From Bedellia somnulentella (taxonomy: Eukaryota > Arthropoda > Insecta > Lepidoptera > Bedelliidae), in assembly GCA_963576735.1 (NCBI GenBank), contig OY755177.1, positions 11,098,001-11,162,000 of the forward strand: a stretch of 64,000 bases of DNA, given 5' to 3'. Every line of letters starts with the position of its first letter. The stretch's first letter is position 1. Under the pieces are notes generated by a model, which was given only the letters and a program-made list of their open reading frames with translations, did no database searches and had not been told where the DNA came from. Shown piece after piece: positions 34,150-45,979 of this stretch. The translations under genes were made by a program, and so were the position numbers.

Positions 34150-34303
34150 TTGATATAAATCTTGTTCTTTTGTTCATGAAAACCTCATGTGGGGATTATC
34201 CTCGGGTATACGCCCCCGTCGCTCTGCCAATTGAGCTACCGAGGTCGCGGGTTCGATTCCCGCCTGTGTCGAAATTTTTCTTTCCTTTATTTATAAGTTA
34301 TTT
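34150..34303 (+). repeat. SINE-E with inverted tRNA-like head
   Basis: Plus strand shows the B box gggttcgattcccgcc (34249-34264) but the A box only as its reverse complement (gccaattgagctac, 34226-34239). The segment 34200-34244 begins cctcgg and ends ccgagg. If it is read in reverse, the A box, an anticodon-arm-like segment and the B box fall into normal tRNA order. So this is a tRNA-derived SINE in which 45 bp between 6-bp inverted repeats has flipped. Confidence 0.6.
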
Positions 34304-34849
34304 ATTGTTCGGTACATATGAATTACTATTTTATTCTTTAAGTTATTTAGTACACGGCCCCTAAAGTTTTAGGTCAGCTAAAAAAATTACCCTCGAGAAC
34401 GGAGAATAGCATCGAGCGCGCTTTGCTGAAAGTTTCCATTCCTAATCTTAAATAACCCATTTACTTTTTATCTTAACTACAATGGAGATAATGATTTGAC
34501 CCGTAAATGCTCCCGAGTATAGGAATATATTTGGAAGTTTATTTCATACTGGAAAGTAAGTTTTCTTGGTACTATGTCGTTCTGAGAGACTACAGCTTAC
34601 TTCATTTAAATTAGTAGTGTTGAACTAGTAATAAAAAAACAGTGAACCCGTATTTAGTAAAAAAACGTATTCTTTGTACTTTCAATATTTGCACTAAAAC
34701 CAAAACTTGTTTCTAGGATAGGTGTATTTAAACTATTATTACTTTTAACTTTATTAGTAAGTATTTTAACTTTAAGTACATGGCTTGATCATTTCTCGAC
34801 GCGCCACCGATCGGTTCAATTTCGGAAAATATATGATTTTTATTGATAT
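34304..34849. other. No recognised feature
   Basis: No gene or repeat recognised. Confidence 0.3.
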
Positions 34850-34990
34850 ATATGATCTTTTCCCCATGCAACTTCCAAAAGTGGCTGAGCAATTTCTAAT
34901 TCCTTAGCTCTGGCTACCCCTGCTAGGTATTTAATTTATAGCCGTGAGTATATGTATGTGTGTATAATATGTATGTGTGTATAATATGTA
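34850..34990 (+). repeat. SINE-A 3' half
   Basis: aacttccaaaagtggctgag to atagccgtgagtatatgtat, then a (GTGTATAATAT)-type tail. Confidence 0.75.
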
Positions 34991-35497
34991 TATGATTATC
35001 CTTACAAACAGTGTATGTAACAAATTCAGTCACTATCTACAAAATACGGTGGCAATAAAATTCTGTTATGTGTTTATACCACTTTATACTGCTTATAAAA
35101 CGACAAATCGCAATGTATGTTTGTACTTTTTATTATTCCATTCCCTATGTTGAGTTCAGTCAGAGAGTATTCTATTTGTGAATTACTACCGAATAGTGAA
35201 AATATGAAACAGGCTCAATGAAAATATAAAAACATTGTATGATTTTATACAGCCGCGCCCGCCGCCATCGCGCCCAATCGTGGCTCCTTTATTATTATTA
35301 AACTAGTTGAATATGTTACCTGCAATCCTTATAATTTCGTATTCTATATAATACCTAGGCAATAGTGTATGAAATTTTATTTATTTCATAATTTGCTTGG
35401 GTATTATATAGTATTCTATGTGCAGTAGGTAAATCTCATACGTTTCCTGAATGCCCTAGGTATAGTACATTGCTTATGTATTATATGACATACCTAC
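34991..35497. other. No recognised feature
   Basis: No gene or repeat recognised. Confidence 0.3.
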
Positions 35498-35665
35498 ATA
35501 CATATACTCACGGCAAAAAGGGGTAGTCAGAACTTCAGAGGTAGAAACTCCTCAGCCACATTTAGAAGTTGATAGGGGCGAAGATGGTAGAAATAAAGTA
35601 TCGTTAGTGACGGGGAGACCCAAATGGGTAGAAATAGTTTCATTCTGAACCGGCACTTTGCGGCA
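35498..35665 (-). repeat. SINE-A, internally deleted
   Basis: catacatatactcacggc, aaaaaggggtagtcagaac and ttgataggggcgaagatgg; the middle third is missing. Confidence 0.7.
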
Positions 35666-36331
35666 TTTGTATTATATGAATACCTGTATTCTTCAGATAG
35701 CCGTTGACATAAGTAAACATTAAAGTTATTTACCTACAATGAGCGTAACTCATAAAATATCAATCATCTTTATTACAACTACTGGTCAGTTCCGCTTCCT
35801 GCAATTTTCATGCAGTCATTAATTGGTCCAACTTGAAAAATCTTTACCCGTACTGTGTCGTAGTTTAGTAGTATTTCAGTTCAGAGTTACACTTTTTTTG
35901 TGCTTTTGGCCAGCTTATGATAGCAATCCTACATTTCTTCGTTTCAGCGTTGTACCAGACAAAAAAGGACTAATGTTTAATTTTAAAATACTTTACCCAT
36001 TACTTTTCATAAATTTGCAATGTTTTTTTGCCATTTTAACACAAGTTTGCTGCTGATAAATTACACAATTTCCCTTAGCTGTATGTTGCCATTTAGGATG
36101 TGAATTTTTCTACGACTTTTGCACATGTACATCTTTTCTGCAAGTTAATCAAATGCAAAGTTAATCAAAAGAGTTTATTGGTTTTGGTTATTGGGCAGAA
36201 ACTAGGGTGTCTTTCGCACTATCTTAAAGAAATAGGTTTAGGAATGTAAATTAATATTTTGGTTATATGGCCACCATTATCCATTTTGTGTAAGATGGTA
36301 AGGTGTGGTTAGATATGAAGTAAAAGTATAG
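35666..36331. other. No recognised feature
   Basis: A 77-codon hydrophobic frame at 35823-36056 matches nothing I recognise. Confidence 0.3.
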
Positions 36332-36538
36332 TGTCAACTTAGAATAACACTAACCCATCTCTTGCAGATGTCCTAAGAGGCGACTTGGGTATTGGGGATG
36401 TTTATGTGATTCTTGGGCGATGTGTTTATGACCCATCACCCACTATCCTTTGTTAAACACTTCCGAAAGTAGCCAATCAATTTTTAGTTATAAACCTCTG
36501 GCTACCGCGTTATGGGATTAGTAGCCTTAAGTATATGA
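36332..36538 (+). repeat. SINE-A, degenerate
   Basis: caacttagaataacactaac, gaggcgacttgggtattgg and tagccttaagtatatg. Confidence 0.7.
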
Positions 36539-37954
36539 TTGAATTAATGAATGATAATCCATGACCTCTCAATTTTTTTAATTACTAATTATTTTTCCAA
36601 GAACGGTAACCTACTTAGTCATAAGAGTTTAATAAACATCTATAGTAAAGTCAAATCATTTTCCGAAGTTTTCCTAAAGGAACAAATTATTCATTTTTCA
36701 CATGGCACTACAGCACAAAAGATACAAAGATATACTTAACTTCATGAACGCCTAATAGCCGTAATTTTTTACTTGACTTTCAGTGGTTCTAACATCTCTT
36801 TCGAAAATAATTTTAATAGCTGCTTAAGTTAAGCATAATTTTATAAACCCCGAAGTTATATTACGGATTTAATTTAGTCTCCTATAATTTGACACGGCCT
36901 TAGCTCCTGAGATTTCAGTGAAATAATTCGGCGGAAAAAATATTGGTAATTTTTCGGAACAGCTTTCTATTAGACCCCGTCAAGCTCGGTCTTGCCTTTC
37001 CTAATAAGATTTTAATAATGAATGAGAACAGGGCCTCAGTGAGCCCTGTTACTGTCCGCTTACTTGCGTTAGCAACTTTGTTTACTTTTATTGTATATGA
37101 GTAGGACCATTTTCAGAATTATTCAGGTTAAAATACGATATGATACATCGTGCATACGATCTAATTTACTTAGTTTTTACCCTCAGACTAATATTTGGTG
37201 CATATATCCCAGTTTTTGCTAGTAATGTGTTCCATTGCTCAATCACCCTATTCAAGGTAAGTTTGAACGTTACATGCAGATATAGAAGGGCCGAAGTGAT
37301 TACAAATTTAACTGCTTATGACCGTCATTGAGAGAGAATTATGAGCTACTAGTGAAGCTAAAAAGTTTATCTAAATATTTCACGAAATATTTTATTGCCC
37401 ATGTACATATGTGTTCTACTTATTTCAAAATATATCTAACGTCATATCTAACTAGAAACCATATGTCCGCGGAGCGCTCACCGGGTAATCCTACTCAAAG
37501 ATGACCCAAACATTAGAACTATCTTTAATCAAAACCTGTTAATTAAAGTTTAGCCATCTTCCGTTTGGATTCCGGACTATCGACTGACAGTTTGCACTCG
37601 CGGTCTACGAACTGTGGCTTCGAACGGACCCTACTAGGTATTCCCGTGCTAGTATTAAGTTTTTTTTGTTTTACATTTTGCTAAATCTTTAAACCTATTG
37701 TCTTATACTATGTGAAATACAACCTTTTGTTAAATACGAGCTTGATGTAGTTTCTATAAGTATTTCTGCAAGTTTATAAACAAGAATACAACCAAACCCG
37801 ATATTTATGGGAAATAACAATGGTTCCGAAAAATAAATGAATCTCCAACTACATCTGTCCGACTATTATTCTAATAAACCAGCGTTTTAATAAATTACCG
37901 ACAAAAAAACCCAAAACATACCGAAATAAAATACTGAACCTCCGACAAGTTTAT
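36539..37954. other. Unrecognised sequence with one small hairpin
   Basis: No gene recognised. At 37027-37050 an 8-bp perfect stem (aacagggc/gccctgtt) with an 8-nt loop stands out, function unknown. Confidence 0.35.
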
Positions 37955-38215
37955 CCGTTGGGGGGTTGAGGGTTCTAAAGCCCCCTGTAGGTGAAGAATA
38001 CTTAGGTCACATTTAGCTAGGTAAGGTTACTAATAAATAAAGGAAAGAACAATTTCGACACAGGCGGGAAAAAAAATATTTTTTTTTCCTTTATTTATTA
38101 GTAATAATCCCCACATGAGGTTTTCATGAACAAAAAGATTTAAATTAGGTAAGGTTAGTTTAGGTCATGTATAAAATGAGCGAGCGAAGCGCAGCGGAGC
38201 GAGCACCTCAAATGC
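37955..38215. repeat. GC-rich repeat block split by SINE-E
   Basis: Outer parts (aaagccccctgtaggtg, taggtcacatttagctagg; gagcgagcacctcaaatgc) match the core of the 14900-15240 block. The SINE-E at 38030-38145 is inserted in it. Confidence 0.65.
38030..38145 (-). mobile_element. SINE-E insertion lacking its tRNA head
   Basis: Flanked by a 12-bp direct repeat TAGGTAAGGTTA (38018-38029 and 38146-38157), a LINE-type target-site duplication. It shares the SINE-E outer parts (ccccacatgaggttttcatg; tttcgacacaggcggga). Where the 34-kb copy has the tRNA-like head, it has a copy of the tail sequence (aataaataaagg), giving inverted tails. Confidence 0.7.
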
Positions 38216-38519
38216 ATAACCCCTATGAAACATTTAGTGTAATTTATGAATAACTTGTAGGCAAGTAAAAGTAAAAATTACAAAGCATTGTTATCAGTAG
38301 AACATAATTTTACTTGGTAGAAAAGTATTGTGGCAATAAACAGACATATAATTTTTTTGAAGATTTAAGTATGTCATTCGGTCGTTTAGTCATTTTTACT
38401 CGGACAAAAGTAGTCGGAAATTTAGTATTTTATGCAGTAAATTTAATATTTTTTGTAAGGACAATTTTTATTTTATTATCGGAGCTTTTATTACTACCCG
38501 ATATTTATTAGTTTGTAGG

Positions 38520-38815
38520 TCGACCACACATTGGCACTGGCTGAAAATCAGCGTTGCCGTTGTTGTTCTGAACACATCGGCAGCATTATGCTGAGTCAGT
38601 GACCAGTTCATAGCTAAGGGGCACGAACATGTAACATGCTTAATTGAATTTGTTTTGTTTTAATGATTGTTAATATCTTCATTCTGTATTTTTTGTTGTT
38701 GTTTAACTTGGATGTTGTTTTATTTATTTCAAAGATGACTGTCATATATATATTTATAGTGTTCCTTTGGTTATGAATAAATGATTTCTTTCTTTCTTTT
38801 TCTTTCTCTAAGTAC
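38520..38815 (+). repeat. LINE 3' UTR with CTTT-rich tail
   Basis: cattggcactggctgaaaat, gcattatgctgagtcagtg and tatgaataaatgatttcttt followed by (CTTT)n. I recognise this layout as a moth CR1/Jockey-type LINE 3' end, from memory. Confidence 0.55.
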
Positions 38816-39036
38816 AAAGAAAAAGCTGCTGTAAGTGTTCCACAACTTTATGTCGCCCCAGAGATAGGAAACTTTTAACATAATCTCTTATCTGACCTAA
38901 ACAAATGTATCTTATACAAATTATGATGGTGATTTCTGATTGATTAGAAAACGAAAAATAATATTTAATTATTGCCTCAGAAACAAACAAGGTGCGTTGT
39001 AAACAATAAAAGACTCACAAAACAAAACAAAAAAAA

Positions 39037-39160
39037 GCCGGGACCGACGACGGCTTAAAGTGCCTTCTAAGTAATCATCAAAATTTTCGGATAATCAGGT
39101 AATTCAAACCTGTAATATCTTTCAAAACTGGGTTAAATCTTACAAATTAAATTTATTTAA
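39037..39160 (-). repeat. SINE-C fragment
   Basis: gccgggaccgacgacggctt to gggttaaatcttacaaatt, without the tRNA head. Confidence 0.75.
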
Positions 39161-39165
39161 TATAC

Positions 39166-41205
39166 AGCTGGGCTTTTTTCATCTTAGGGCGACCACCAAG
39201 AATGTTCGTGTCCTTCAACTTTGAAAGCAAATATTGTTAAACAAAATTCATAGAAATACCATCTCTGGCTGTTTTTCTCATCTCTTAAGCATTTTTTAAT
39301 ACATTTAAGACAAAAAAAGTAACATTATTATCTAAATAACTTAAAAAATGTGTTTTCAATGAAAAAAACATCGTGTTTTATACGTGTCCTACGACTATGT
39401 TCCCAACTTTGATTTAGAAATTTTAGTTTATTTTCCTCTAAAGCTTATGTGTTGTTTTATTTTATTTAATTAAAAATATAGTCAAAATTCAAATTTAGTT
39501 ATCTTTTTATACCATTACAATAGAAAAAAATAGAAAAAAACTACAATTTCGATTGTCCTACGATTTCTGAAAGATGGAATTCCCTTTCGTTCAGAGGTGG
39601 GTTTGATTAGCTTAACTAATGAATTGCCCCAAAATTAAATTTGTTTTATAATATAGGCAACATTGTTTGCGTGCTGGCATAATTTTTTTGTTTGGTGTAA
39701 CTTGTCAGTCTCGTTAAAACATGAATAATAAGTAGTGCGTAATCTGTTACCAAAAATTGTTTTCCATTTAATTTATTTGATTTTGAGGTAAGTAAAGTTA
39801 TATTTTAGCTTATTTATAAATTAAATTGTAGTTTAGTTATTAGTTTATGGGTTTCAACGATTAAATTTGATATTATACCAATTTTTCACTCTAAAACGTA
39901 ATAATTTGCAAAAAAATAGAATTTCGTCACATCCATTTCGTATTGTGATGTATAAGCGGAATCAAAAAGTGACGAAATGGAACTGTAAAGCATTAGCCAC
40001 ATTGCTTTGATTAACAGACATTAAAATAAATGAATGAATTATATTATTTTTTGGTACAACGAAGGCAAGAAAAAACTCCTATTAAAACTAAGTTCGATAG
40101 GATTATATACAGGTGTTTGAGGAAGTTAATTATATTACCTATCAGATTCATGTTGGGTTACCCTGATTAAAATCGGTAAAATTGATCAGTAAAATAAGTA
40201 ATAAAAGTGGGACATTTTTTTTCGACTCCACATAGACACTAGCGCTGTTGGAACTACGTTATGAATTTGTATGGGGAGTCGAAAAAAAAAGTCAGATTTT
40301 TATTATTTCACCTACCAATCCTGACTCAAGGTATCTCTCGCAACACGAATCTGACAATATTATTTCAAGTTCCTGAAACACCCGTATATAAACACTTTAT
40401 GCCTTTCTTTTAGATTCACACTTGATACAATTTGAAAGTTGAAACGTGGATATTAGTAGAAGTTTCGAAGAACTGTAAGAAAAAAAAATTAATTTTAATT
40501 TAAATTTAATTTTACTTAAATTATTTATTTAGTATTAATAAAAATATAGTACAATAACAATGACTGAATGATTCTAAATAATTATGTCGTGATATTTGTA
40601 GCGCTGTGAACTTAGCTTTATAATTCCATTTCGTACATATTGAGTTCCTACTTAGTCACTGTCCTAATATTGACAGTGTTGTTTTTAACTATTTTCTCAG
40701 ATTTTTAAAGAATATTACTTGTAAATTAACATTTATTAGGAATATACTTAGTGTATCCTTTTGGCAATAATGTTTTTTTTCTAATTTGTTGGTTGAAATA
40801 CATATTTAACACTAAAAATGTCTAGTGATCAAAAACAAAAAGTGACGAAATGTATAAAATTTGTCATAAATGTGATTTTATATGATAATTATAACAATTA
40901 TGTTGTTAAATTTAAAATATAAGATGTGTCTTGATTACAATCAAAATTGTTTTATTACATGAAATTCCGACTTGTTTGATTTACATCCATTTGTGTAATG
41001 TGACTAAATGGAACTTTGCTTAGTCATGGCTACACAAAAAGTGATTTTAATCAAATACTTACAGTCTAAATGTGTTTTAATTAAAAATTATTGATACTAT
41101 ATACCTTCTTTTACCGTCTAAAGTTAAGTATATTCAAAATTAACGTTGTACTTAATTTACGTTTCCATTTCGAACATGTCGCCTTAAAATGAAAAAAGCC
41201 CAGCT
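39166..41205. mobile_element. 2.04-kb TIR-bounded element without long ORF
   Basis: Left end AGCTGGGCTTTTTTCAT (39166) is matched by its reverse complement at 41189-41205. The inverted match continues imperfectly through cttagggcgac, about 28 bp in all. No frame over 60 codons exists inside. The motif gtgacgaaatggaac or variants recurs on both strands near 39921, 39969, 40624, 40841, 40999 and 41163. These features fit a non-autonomous DNA transposon whose repeated motif could bind a transposase (inference). No clear target duplication; the left flank is a SINE-C. Confidence 0.65.
40108..40386. mobile_element. Palindromic MITE nested in the 2-kb element
   Basis: The left end tacaggtgtttgaggaa pairs with the right end ttcctgaaacacccgta. 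Inverted similarity continues for about 57 bp and picks up again in the centre (ttttttttcgactcc/ggagtcgaaaaaaaa, 40214-40285). Flanked by TATA-like sequence. No coding capacity. Confidence 0.78.
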
Positions 41206-41917
41206 ACCGATATTGAGAGCAAGATAAATACTAGTAGGAGTCTCATGACTGTTTAAGACGAGACAAACCGTCTCCAAATCGCTGGGGACTTATGAAACTA
41301 ATTGCCAAAGATTTCTCCAATCCGATAGACGGCTCCTAATGTATTCATCAATTACTCGTGTTCTGCAATCAAGACTATTTGATTTCAATAAAATTTATAA
41401 GGAGAGGAAATGTAGCTGAAATGTAAATGTAAATTCATTAAGGTATTGGTATTAATCTCACCAGCGTTTTTGTAATGCAAAATTGTACTGAAGGTGTTCA
41501 ATTGTGTTCAAACTTACTAACTTGTCATAATTATTTTATTATTGTGGAATCCAATAGCTGTTCTTATACTTTAATACGCACTTTTCTTAAACCTTAGCAG
41601 CGAATATTGATTACAGCCGTTTATTCAAGTAATTAATTAATTCAAAGAAATTATAGAAGTCAGCACTCCACAATAAAAAAAATGAGCCTTTTTTATAATT
41701 AGCGACTCGAAGAATATAGAGGATTTTGAATAATGAATATTCAACCGCAGTGCTCGAAAACACTGTGTGTCGTCGATTTATTGAGATAAAATTTTTAGTA
41801 TTAGTACGTAAAATATTTCGTATTCAGTCAGTAATGAAATTTAAACAAAAATGACATTCAATCATTTACTGTGTACTGTATTTTGGAGTACAGTACATAA
41901 CACGATTTAATAACACA
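41206..41917. other. No recognised feature
   Basis: AT-rich, no frame over 60 codons. Confidence 0.35.
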
Positions 41918-42072
41918 AACCTATTTCTTCCCGCAGGTGTCGATGGAGATCATCTCCAACTTCATTTACCTATAGTTTCTCTATTCTACTTCCAAAAGTG
42001 ACTAATATTTTTTATGCTGAAGATCTGGCTACCCCTATTTGTGATTCAAGCCGTGAGTATATTTTTGTATGA
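41918..42072 (+). repeat. SINE-A, internally deleted
   Basis: cctatttcttcccgcaggtg, ctacttccaaaagtgacta and caagccgtgagtatatttt. Confidence 0.7.
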
Positions 42073-43208
42073 ATTCAATACCAATAAACGTATATGTTGT
42101 CGTTTCATATTATGTACACAAACAATCTTTTATTCCCAGTTTTTGAAGTGTCGTCTGAAATCACAGACATTATCTTAATACATTACTGTAGACACTACAG
42201 ACAGACAGATATATTTTTCATAAAATAACGTTTTCGTAGTTCTTTTTTTTATTGAATATTAAACATAATACATAAATTAATCTGTAGTATCCAAAACAAC
42301 TTTGATGACTATTTGTTCCTCCTACAAATCATAGTCAGACAATCAGTTTAAAGGTAGTCGCTGAAACTTGATGTGATTCCCTCTATATTGGGTTCGCTCC
42401 TTGTTTTATTTTATTCGGTTCCCAAATCGAATTCGTTTCACCGAATGACTCGGCGAGTATGTACATCGACTTTGGATATTTCTCGAGGGATAAAAGAGCG
42501 AGGAATGAGCAGGGTTAATGTTATATGATGCAGACGTTAACGGATGACTATTAATTCATTTCATAAGTAAAAACGTTGTGGTGATGTAAAGGAAAATATT
42601 TTGATGTTAAAATATTATGGCTTACATAGTAGTAATCTTTGGTGCGATATTTTATGTAGAGGCTTTTATGAGTATACTTAATCTAACTTTGCGTTTTATT
42701 TTGGAAGTTTTCTTGTTATAAATACAATAAATGTTAACTAACAAATCAATATATTGATTTAAGGAAATTAGGTTTGAAACTTGTAACTTACCCGGTGAAC
42801 CTTAAAATTAGCTGACCTTAATGACGAAAAAGTCATTATGGCCTTTACTTGTACAGGATGGACATTTAGATAATATAAGAGTTCAAGAAACTCAATTTAT
42901 AAACAAGTGACCGCATTGTTGGAAATAAGTTCCGAAAAAACCTCTAGAGCATATAAAATAAAAGCGCAACAGTAAAACCTAGCTTATGTAATACCAGCAG
43001 CCAGAAAAAAGACTGGAAGCATGCCAATAAGCTGTTGAAATATTTGTAGGAACAAATGTTACGGTACGGTTCGATATTGGCTATTAGAAAGGATTTGTAA
43101 TGGGTGCAATCGGGTATATCACCAAAATTGCTGGCCTCAGCCTGTTTGAAAATAAATGTAACATACACACAGCCAGCTAGAATAGATTTTATACATCTTA
43201 TATAAAAC
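42073..43208. other. No recognised feature
   Basis: A 91-codon minus frame (42944-43219), hydrophobic at both ends, matches nothing I know and overlaps the start of the RTE relic. Confidence 0.3.
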
Positions 43209-44093
43209 GGATTCATCATTAAGTGCCTCTTGTATGCTGACGATCAAGTGCTACTTGCATCGTCGGCAGAAGAGTTGCAAGAGATGATGAATATTGCTTG
43301 TGAGTCTTTTGTAAGAAAGGGAATGAGGGTGAATGTGGATAAGACCAAAACGATGGTTTTTGAGAGACAAGAATGTGACAGAATGCGTGATTGCGATTGA
43401 TGGTAAGGATGTGGAACAGGTGAAGGAGTTTGTATATCTGGGAAGTTTGTTTACAAGGGATGGAAAATGTGATGAAGATATTGAAAGAAGAGTGAAAAAG
43501 GGTAATGCGGTAAATGGAGCAATGAATAGCCTAATGACCTGTCAATCGGTGTCTGAAAAGGCCCGAATGGCTGTGCATGATGCTGTTCTTGTTCCTACGC
43601 TTATGTATGGAAGCGAATGTTGGATGTGGCAGAAGAAGCATGAGAGCAGAGTGAATGCAGTAGAGATGAGGTCCCTCAGAAAAATGTGTAATGTTAGATT
43701 ATGTGACCGAGTGAGAAATAGTGTTATTCGTGAAAAGTGTGGTGTAAAAGATGATATTGTAAGAAAGATAGAAAAAGGAATGTTGATATGGTTTGGGCAC
43801 ATAGAGAGGATGGATGATAGAAAATTGGTAAAAGGGATCTATAGAGCTAGTGTGGATGGTAATGTTAGTAGAGGACGACCACGGAGAACACACTTGGACC
43901 AAATTGAGAGTGTGCTCAAAAAGGCTGGCGTCCGAAGTATTAAGAATAAAAGAGCATGTATGAAAAGATTGATGGATGTAAACGAAGCTAGAGAGGTTTG
44001 CCAGGATCGTGCGAAGTGGCGATCAATAGTCTCTGCCTACCCCAATGGGAACTAATGGCGTGAGTATATATATGTATGTATGTATGTATAAAA
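43209..44093 (+). pseudogene. RTE LINE 3' part, frameshifted
   Basis: Starts within the peptide GFIxKCLLYADDQVLLASS (reverse transcriptase motif C) at 43209 and runs to the protein end SAYPNGN and the tail gcgtgagtatatatatgtat with (TATG)n at 44066-44088. Compared with the intact copy at 50251-51849, two bases are missing near 43370 (acaagaatgtgac against acaggaagatgtgac). So the frame from 43333 is out of register before that point and correct after it. 5' truncated and inactive, but otherwise nearly identical in protein to the intact copy. Confidence 0.9.
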
Positions 44094-44199
44094 CGCACTA
44101 TACGTAATGGCTATTATACATAAATTTGTACCAAAAAATATACTTTTGATTGATTGGCATAGTATTTTTGGTGATTAAAATGTTCTCTTCCAATCCATT

Positions 44200-44513
44200 T
44201 CCGGTCCCATCTTATGGTTTCCAACGTATGAAATATTATAAATTTCTTACAACACATATATCATCTTTCACACCGCACCTTTACAAATCAGACTATTTCT
44301 GACTCGATCACACAACCTTACATTACATTTTTCTGAGGGACCTCTTCTCTACAGCATCCTATGAAGTGAATACTTCGCTCTCATGGTTCTGCTGCCATAG
44401 CCAACATTCGCAGCATAAGCGTAAGAATAAGAACAGCATCATGTACAGCCATTCTGGCCTTGTCTGACACCATTGACTGGTCATTAGGCTTTTCATTGCT
44501 TCATTTACTGTTT
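44200..44513 (-). pseudogene. RTE LINE internal fragment, inverted
   Basis: Matches the region 50515-50805 (gactcgatcacacaacctta, ctgagggacctcttctctac, aacagcatcatgtacagcca) with much more divergence than the 43209 copy. It lies tail to tail with that copy, about 110 bp away. Multiple stops and indels. Confidence 0.8.
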
Positions 44514-44996
44514 TATATATACATATCACAGACATATGATATATAAGACGCTTTGTGTCTCTAGAGGATAAACCGCTAGTGGGTTTATGGCATCATCGCA
44601 AATTTAGTTGTCAATGAATATTAATACACCAAAAGATTTCTACTGAATATGCCAATTTTACTCAGGGGGTCTGCAAAAATAAACAAGTACATACAGAGCT
44701 GAACACTCCAAAAACAGTAAGCTAAACAAAATGTTTTTATTTGCTCGCTAACGCTGAATTTCAAAGATACAGGTAAAACAAAAACCATTCTGTTGCTACT
44801 GAAAAAATATACAGATAGGCTGGCGCACTTTTGACCTGTTTTTACCTGTGAAATACTTACATTAAGTAAGTTATAGGTAGGTATGCACATAATAACAGCT
44901 TAATCTGCCCTTTAATCTGGATCATTTCCATGTAACCTAGTATTTAGTTAGTCCAACCGTATGCTGTTTACTGACGGATAAGTTAGAGACATTGAG
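44514..44996. other. No recognised feature
   Basis: An 89-codon minus frame (44621-44890) has no recognisable domain. Confidence 0.3.
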
Positions 44997-45180
44997 TGCT
45001 GTGTAATGGCTTAAAATAGCACTAACTCAATTTTCCCCATGGGTGTCGTAAGAGGCAATTTACGGTTGTGAGGCATTTTAAGTGATTTTTGCACGATGTG
45101 GTTAGACACCCATCATCAACCATCGATGATTCAACATTTATTAGTAACAATCTAGTCCCCATGAAACTAACAATAGTGGC
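44997..45180 (+). repeat. SINE-A 5' two thirds
   Basis: gctgtgtaatggcttaaaat, catgggtgtcgtaagaggc and acgatgtggttagacaccca; no tail. Confidence 0.7.
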
Positions 45181-45979
45181 AGTAGAAAATATAATAGTTC
45201 TGAACTGAGTTTATGTATGAATGTAAAGTGTAATAATAAGTGTGGTATTTGAAAGTGGGCCATCTAACAAAATTTTCTGCTGCAGGACGCTCTGAATGAT
45301 AAGACGAAGAAAATTTGGACGAAGAAAAGACTGAATGATAAGGTGAGGAAAGGGTTTGCGTAATAACGGCTTCAGACATGTATATTTGTTGGTTGGAGTT
45401 ACGGAATCTCAAGCCAAAACTCGATAGGGATATTTAATTTATTTCCTTTATTTAAAAAAAATATGGTATAGTTTTATTTATTTTAGTTGCATTTGCTTTT
45501 AGAATATTAAAAAAATATTCTATCGAAACTTATGTAGATATTTAGTCAATTCAACCATCTTCTACCCTGCCTAACTTGTTGATTCGAAACCCAAACTACC
45601 TTTTCCAAGCATTATAGCCTTGAGTCTCGGTAAGTAGGTAATACATAAAACAACATAATAAAAACAGCGGACATAAAAATAAAACTGGATTAATTCTTGA
45701 TGAGTGTTTCACCTCGTGAAATGTTGCCCTACGTAATTTAAATGGCCGGGGTTGTTGGAACCTTAAATTAATATTTAGAAGGTCGCGCTGTGAGGGTTGA
45801 GGGTTTGCAATGTTACGACCGTAGACTGTGAATACTTTGACGACTGTGAATAAGTTGCTTTTTAGGATATTTATTTTATGACACCGTTCTCGCACTCATT
45901 GTTTACGGTTTATGATGCTGAAGGAGTATCAGAGGCACAATTCGTCATAATTTGCAAATAGTGAACTTATTTTACTTTG
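45181..45979. other. No recognised feature
   Basis: Minus frames at 45167-45412 and 45596-45895 show no domain. A ggttgagggtttgc-like word near 45795 may be repeat derived. Confidence 0.3.

Noticed and set aside
43333..43380. Start of the 240-codon ORF as a real N-terminus
   Set aside because: The first residues are out of frame relative to the intact LINE. The frame enters register only after a 2-bp deletion, so the Met is accidental.
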